From: DMER64 sp041652255 | Lineage (GTDB): Bacteria > Bacteroidota > Bacteroidia > Bacteroidales > UBA932 | Direction: 5' to 3' | NCBI GenBank assembly: GCA_041652255.1 | Contig: JBAZHT010000003.1 | Coordinates: 1-64,000, forward strand | DNA: 64,000 bases | Part shown: positions 60,401 through 64,000 of the stretch, one piece after another | Layout: each line of letters starts with the position of its first letter | Position numbering within the stretch: the first letter of the stretch is position 1 | Notes under the pieces: model-generated | What the model was told of the DNA's origin: nothing | Seen by the model: only the letters and a program-made list of their open reading frames with translations | Database searches by the model: none | Program-made: the position numbers and the translations under genes

Positions 60401-61920
60401 TACACGGGAAGATATCGGGAGATATGTTGCTGGCCGGAACGCTGCCTGATCTGGTCCTGACAAGTGACAATACCCTGGTAAACAACCTGAATTTTACTAT
60501 AGATTATACACGGGTACCTTATTCCATATCAGGACCAGTTCATCTGACCCCCGGAGGACTGTCCCTGCCAAAAGACACCCTGCGCGATTCATACGGTCAT
60601 TATGCCATAGTACAGGGAGGTTTGCGGTATAATCATTTCAGGGATATTACTGCTGATCTGGATTTGAATTTTGTAAACCTCCACGGACTGAACCTGACTG
60701 AAAAAGACAACGATATTTTTTACGGACAGGCTTTTGCCACAGGCAGCCTGCAATTGAAAGGTCCTCTTAATGATATCCTGCTGGACCTTTCCATCAGGCC
60801 GGATCCTAACACCACAATTCATATTCCCCTTTCTTCAGCTTCGGAAGCCAAACAAACCAGCCTGCTAACCTTCGTACAACCCAATAAGATTTATACCGGA
60901 AGGGATCCATACATTCTGGCCGCATTGGAAGAAAAGGACAAAAAAGCCAACAATTCCCGGTTTACGTTTAATATGAAGACGGAATTGACACCCGACGCCG
61001 AGATACTGCTTGAAATCAACAAAATGACGGGTGATGTCATATCGGCCCGTGGAACCGGGGCGATCAACCTGGGAGTAGATCCCCTGGACGATTCATTTTC
61101 CATCCTTGGAGACTGTACCGTAGAAAGCGGGAATTACCTCTTTGGTCTCCAGGGAATCATTTCAAAACGTTTCCAGATCGTTCCCGGGGGAACCATTTCA
61201 TTCAACGGAGACGTAGAAAATACACAATTGAACCTCACAGCATCTTACAAGACAAAAGCCTCGTTAAATACTTTACTTGCCGATACCACCATGTTAAGTA
61301 ACCGCAGGGATGTGGACTGTCAGATACTAATGTCAGGAAACCTGATGAACCCCACTTTAGGTTTCAATATTGAAATTGAGGATATTGATCCCATGACCAG
61401 GGCCCGTGTTGAAAGTGCCTTGTCTACGGATGACAAAATGATGCGACAGTTTGTTACGTTGCTCATTTCCAGCAGCTTCATGCCTGAACAGGAATCCGGG
61501 ATCGTGAACAATTCCAACATTCTTTATTCCAATGCTACCGAGATCCTTTCCAATCAATTGAACAACATTTTCGCCCAGCTGAACATTCCTCTTGATGTGG
61601 GATTCAATTACCAGCCCGGTCAAAGCGGGGATGTTTTTGATGTTGCCATTTCCACCCAGCTCTTCAACAACCGGGTGGTGATCAATGGAAATATGGGCAA
61701 TAATCCTTATACCAACAATGAAAACGACCTGATAGGCAACGTTGACATTGAACTGAAACTGGATGAAAAAGGGAAATTCAGACTGAAGGCTTTCAGTCAC
61801 GCTGCCGATCAATACTCCAATTACCTGGACAACACGCAACGTAACGGAGCGGGATTCGTTTACCAGGAAGAATTCAATACGTTCCGTCAATTGTGGCGCC
61901 GGTGGTGGAAGTTACCGTAA
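57457..61920 (+). CDS. tamB: TamB-like envelope-spanning protein (AsmA/DUF490 family)
   Basis: 1487 residues. A single N-terminal membrane helix (about 7-29) is followed by a very long beta-strand-rich region of the repeating-groove type and a C-terminal DUF490 domain (about 1150-1487; GDVISARGTGAINLGVDP, LLADTTMLSNRRDVDC, QLFNNRVVINGNMG). TamB-like proteins bridge the inner and outer membranes to move phospholipids or help assemble autotransporters. The Bacteroidota partner TamL/TamA is not next to it. The stop overlaps the convergent pheT end by 9 nt. Confidence 0.9.
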   Translation: MRTFKNILRTFLFIIVITLAGAFIVIQIPSVQSRLAGRAAQWLSEKTGAQVSIGEVNFLIFNKLLVNDLLIKTTSSDTLLHTKKLSVSLSGFNPLRKRIAFKKILLSEGSFHLIMQNNSTNIESMFPPSPEQDTVSKPFSWIFTADEVDLEHFAYHMTDKDQGPLHNNPESIDFMDMHIGDIQINIRDVRFGDGLLEARLDNLSGRERSGYLIQHLEGDVSVDNREARVENLVILDNYSHIKAHYFLMHYGNVENLADYVNRVIMELDMDDAFLSFKTIRYYAWTLPEYFTLPLRATGKVTGTVSNLSADKLDVRSPSGKTKILCGFKLKGLPEVEESTLQVDIQKIDSDIGDLNNVLYSIAQVDLKILEDNAGSGTPFQFRGRLAGLLTDFAVDGDLQGDFGDLSLDIVINNNAYSDGVLLSGIIRTENLDLGRFTGIQGLEECSLYTQTHAAFRQGGIRNLYVRVDTLSVSSLVFNNYPFRDFKMMGELQNGIFDGRMSASDPNLHFLFQGRADLTRSAGTSANFFANIAYADLNRLNLYKTDSIAVLSGLVRADFSHINTLGDIEGAIQATGLSFVNSRGTHDLDSFYLNSERTPDSTAFKLSLKSDALTADYSGSEGFMSFLSRIASRNLFRYLPAWFTSYTDEGSVPADDNRASLEMTVKNSVFFEELLLPGLYVSPGTSISLQDHGKDSVRAVFLSERIGYLRHNLSHLNVLAEAGARDLQMELECGNLTLGPVLADTLSMKAEAGGDRVFLDLHYNRNDGKTNYAHLESALHISRDHALQSPLIKADFSSDTIFINGKNWKLLSDSIVIAQRNLALHNVILEHEGNGPDKGSLSINGSLSESPGDTLRVELSRFDAGMFNTLMPAEYPFTFRGSFTGTGYVTDFYGNRHFFADIQGNDLFINDSLAGNLRLLSSWDKQAAHLKLGASTTLPGGQRPLLATGSYTPSTKHVDMNVSFRNFEAALVAPFLNGLVSDVHGKISGDMLLAGTLPDLVLTSDNTLVNNLNFTIDYTRVPYSISGPVHLTPGGLSLPKDTLRDSYGHYAIVQGGLRYNHFRDITADLDLNFVNLHGLNLTEKDNDIFYGQAFATGSLQLKGPLNDILLDLSIRPDPNTTIHIPLSSASEAKQTSLLTFVQPNKIYTGRDPYILAALEEKDKKANNSRFTFNMKTELTPDAEILLEINKMTGDVISARGTGAINLGVDPLDDSFSILGDCTVESGNYLFGLQGIISKRFQIVPGGTISFNGDVENTQLNLTASYKTKASLNTLLADTTMLSNRRDVDCQILMSGNLMNPTLGFNIEIEDIDPMTRARVESALSTDDKMMRQFVTLLISSSFMPEQESGIVNNSNILYSNATEILSNQLNNIFAQLNIPLDVGFNYQPGQSGDVFDVAISTQLFNNRVVINGNMGNNPYTNNENDLIGNVDIELKLDEKGKFRLKAFSHAADQYSNYLDNTQRNGAGFVYQEEFNTFRQLWRRWWKLP

Positions 61921-64000
61921 AACAGCCCCTGTTTCCCGTGTGAAGGCTTCCATCATACGGTTGATCAATTGTTCCACGTAAATATCCGTCAGTGTTTTTT
62001 CCGGATCCCGGAAAACAAAACTCAGGGCGTATTGCTTTTTCCCTTCCGGAATACCTTTCCCTGTATATACATCAAACAGGCTGATCTTTTTCAGAAGCCG
62101 TTTTTCGGTTTTAAAAGCTATGGCATGCAACTTGTCATAAGTGATGTTATTGTCTACCACAAGTGCAAGGTCTCTGTGAACTTCCGGGAACCGCGGTAAA
62201 TCGGTAAAACGGGGTTTGTTGTTGCGAACCATGTTAAAGAACAGGTCCCAGTCAATTTCTGCGGCAAATACTTTCTGTTTGATATCCAACACGGAAAGAC
62301 AGGCACGGCTGACTTCTCCCAGGTCAGCTAAAACCTTGTTTTTTACCCGGTAACGGATTCCCGCTTCAAAAAGGTCGGAGGGGGCATCGGTACTTTCCAA
62401 ACGGTTCAGGTCCAGCCCAAACAACCGTACAATGTCTTCCACGTAAGCTTTCAGGGTAAAGAAATCGGCCGGCCGGGAAGGAGTGTGCCAGTTATGGGGC
62501 TTATCATTTCCCGTTATGAAAAGTGCCAGACGCCGGCTTTCCCGGTATCCTGTCAACGATTCTCCCGAACCGATCAATTGGTACACATTCCCCTGTTCAA
62601 AGAAACAGAGGTCGTACTGTTGTCTGTTATTGTTGTGTGCAACGGCTTCCAGTCCGCCCCAGAGAAGGGTCTGTCTCATTGCGTTCAGATCACTGCTTAG
62701 CGGGTTGAGGATCATCACGGAAGACCGGGCCGGATATGTCTGCAGGTCTTCGTAATACGCAACGCGGGTCAAAGAATTGCACATGATCTCACGAAATCCC
62801 CGTGAGGCAAGACGATCGGCTGTTCTTTCCCTTACCAGGTCAGGTTCCGGATTCTGAATTTGTCCCATGGAAGAACGGATCCTTTCAGGCAATTCAATAT
62901 TATTGTAACCGTAGATCCTCAGGATATCTTCCACGACATCACATTCCCGCCGTACATCTACCCTGTAGGCCGGCACCAGAACGGTAACCGAGTCCTGCTC
63001 TTCCCGGATAATGTCCATTTCCAAAGCCTTCAATATCCTTTTTACGGTGGATCTTCCAATATCTTTCCCCATTAGGGAAAACATGCTGTGGTAATTCAAG
63101 TCTATCCGGGCGGGGGTAACAGGCTGGGGATACAGGTCCGTTACAGACCCTTCAACACGGGCTCCGCACATTTCCTGCATAAGTAACACAGCCCTTTGGA
63201 GTGCATACAGGGTGGCATTGGGGTCGGCACCTCTTTCAAACCGGAAACTTGCATCTGTTTTTAAACCGTGACGGCGGGAAGTTTTCCTTATAAAAGCAGG
63301 ATTAAAACAGGCTGACTCCAGGAATATGGAAGTCGTCTTTTCGGTCACACCGCTTTCCAATCCGCCAAAAACCCCTCCAATACACATGGGTTTTATTGCG
63401 TTGCAGATCATCAGGTCTTCCCCGTCCAGGGTTCTTTCAACCTGATCAAGTGTAATAAAACGTTCTCCGGGCCGGGCAAAACGCACTACTACGCGATCCC
63501 CCTCTATGGTTTCCCTGTCAAAAGCATGAAGGGGCTGGCCTGTTTCCAGCATGACATAATTGGTAATATCCACCAGGTTGTTTACGGGACGTACCCCGGC
63601 CAAACGTAACCGGTCCTGCATCCAGGACGGAGAAGGCCCTACGGTAATGTGACTGAGCGTTATGCCACTGTACCGGGGAGCTGCCTGCGGGGCTTCCACA
63701 ACTACCTGAATTCCCTTACCGGAGGGATTTTCCTTAAAAGAAACCACCGCGGGTTTATTGACCGGTATTTCCTTATCCTGCGCGGAATACCAGGCGGCCA
63801 GATCCCGGGCAACTCCAATATGAGAAGCGGCATCAATGCGATTGGGTGTCAGTCCGATCTCAAATACCGCATAAGAAGGAAGACCCAGGTATTCTGCCGC
63901 CGGTACACCCACCGGGGTGTCGTCGGGCAGTACCATGATCCCTTCGTGGGAAGTCCCGATCCCCAGTTCATCCTCGGCACAGATCATTCCGTAAGACTCG
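61912..64000 (-). CDS. pheT: Phenylalanyl-tRNA synthetase beta subunit (3' part)
   Basis: The frame continues past the window edge (SYGMICAEDELGIG precedes the first visible Met), so the N-terminal tRNA-binding start is missing. Visible domains are the end of the EMAP-type tRNA-binding domain, the B3/4 editing domain (HITVGPSPSWMQDRLR, VNNLVDITNYVMLETGQPLHAFD), the B5 domain, the catalytic-like core, and the C-terminal ferredoxin-fold anticodon-binding domain (FPEVHRDLALVVDNNI). With PheS it charges tRNA-Phe. About 695 residues are visible of a usual 800-820. Confidence 0.95.
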   Translation of the reverse strand, partial: ESYGMICAEDELGIGTSHEGIMVLPDDTPVGVPAAEYLGLPSYAVFEIGLTPNRIDAASHIGVARDLAAWYSAQDKEIPVNKPAVVSFKENPSGKGIQVVVEAPQAAPRYSGITLSHITVGPSPSWMQDRLRLAGVRPVNNLVDITNYVMLETGQPLHAFDRETIEGDRVVVRFARPGERFITLDQVERTLDGEDLMICNAIKPMCIGGVFGGLESGVTEKTTSIFLESACFNPAFIRKTSRRHGLKTDASFRFERGADPNATLYALQRAVLLMQEMCGARVEGSVTDLYPQPVTPARIDLNYHSMFSLMGKDIGRSTVKRILKALEMDIIREEQDSVTVLVPAYRVDVRRECDVVEDILRIYGYNNIELPERIRSSMGQIQNPEPDLVRERTADRLASRGFREIMCNSLTRVAYYEDLQTYPARSSVMILNPLSSDLNAMRQTLLWGGLEAVAHNNNRQQYDLCFFEQGNVYQLIGSGESLTGYRESRRLALFITGNDKPHNWHTPSRPADFFTLKAYVEDIVRLFGLDLNRLESTDAPSDLFEAGIRYRVKNKVLADLGEVSRACLSVLDIKQKVFAAEIDWDLFFNMVRNNKPRFTDLPRFPEVHRDLALVVDNNITYDKLHAIAFKTEKRLLKKISLFDVYTGKGIPEGKKQYALSFVFRDPEKTLTDIYVEQLINRMMEAFTRETGAVLR

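Noticed and set aside
1..64000. CRISPR array, prophage, integrative element, restriction-modification or secretion-system island
   Set aside because: No spaced direct repeats, phage structural genes, integrase or defence gene sets were found. Apart from the IS110 end, the window is ordinary chromosomal DNA.

Overview
The window is chromosomal DNA from a member of the Bacteroidota, most likely an anaerobic Bacteroidales. Four signs point there. Many genes have TAnnTTTG -7 promoter elements just upstream of their true starts, instead of -35/-10 boxes with strong Shine-Dalgarno sites. The tmRNA tag is of the GNNNYALAA type. Protein families such as the AURKAIP1/COX24-like mini-protein, the DUF5106-style thioredoxin lipid-side proteins and the MenA/UbiD set are typical of the group. 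Rubredoxin, pyruvate phosphate dikinase and a serpin fit an anaerobic, possibly gut or digester, lifestyle. I cannot name a genus.

Layout. 1-249: the 5' end of an IS110-type transposase (minus strand, cut by the window edge) and its upstream non-coding end next to recG. 250-13.7 kb: housekeeping genes (recG, yicC plus a lipoprotein, glnS, rng, a 29-residue mS38-like protein, HU, mutY, a one-POTRA outer-membrane protein, lon, ung, coaD). 13.7-19.5 kb: a protein with two thioredoxin folds, a UbiD decarboxylase, lnt and a LysE-type exporter. 19.5-26.5 kb: ssrA (tmRNA), a repeat-bearing lipoprotein, an AddB-like nuclease, a 7TM-HD cyclic-di-AMP phosphodiesterase and menA. 26.5-31.6 kb: a LytTR/LytS-type two-component pair preceded by a short terminator-ended transcription unit (possible small RNA), and a large M16 peptidase lipoprotein. 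31.6-36.9 kb: a membrane zinc peptidase and a hexuronate block (kdgK-eda facing exuT-uxaC). 36.9-42.2 kb: DUF2752 and DUF4234 membrane proteins and a GT2 glycosyltransferase, divergent from a secreted DUF4402 subunit-like protein and a 1010-residue usher-like outer-membrane protein ending in a SPOR domain. 42.2-51.6 kb: tRNA-Val, folC, phoH, ppdK-galE-dgt, a serpin lipoprotein and rubredoxin. 51.6-64 kb: tldD-pmbA-nhaC-slyD, tsaD, tamB and the 3' part of pheT.

The most novel part is 38.6-42.25 kb. A DUF4402 protein (the fold class of archaic chaperone-usher pilins) sits directly upstream of a protein with the recognisable plug/barrel signature of fimbrial ushers plus a SPOR domain, and no PapD-like chaperone is present. 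Between the two genes lies a perfect 16-bp inverted repeat that looks like an intrinsic terminator and carries the -7 element of the usher gene in its loop. Genome-scale habits are also visible. Several genes appear to be leaderless, with TAnnTTTG 4-7 nt before the ATG. Divergent genes have -7 elements only 12-29 bp apart. Six of eight convergent pairs overlap at their stop codons. No gene-free stretch exceeds 300 bases; the longest, 28360-28615, holds the small-RNA or leader candidate.
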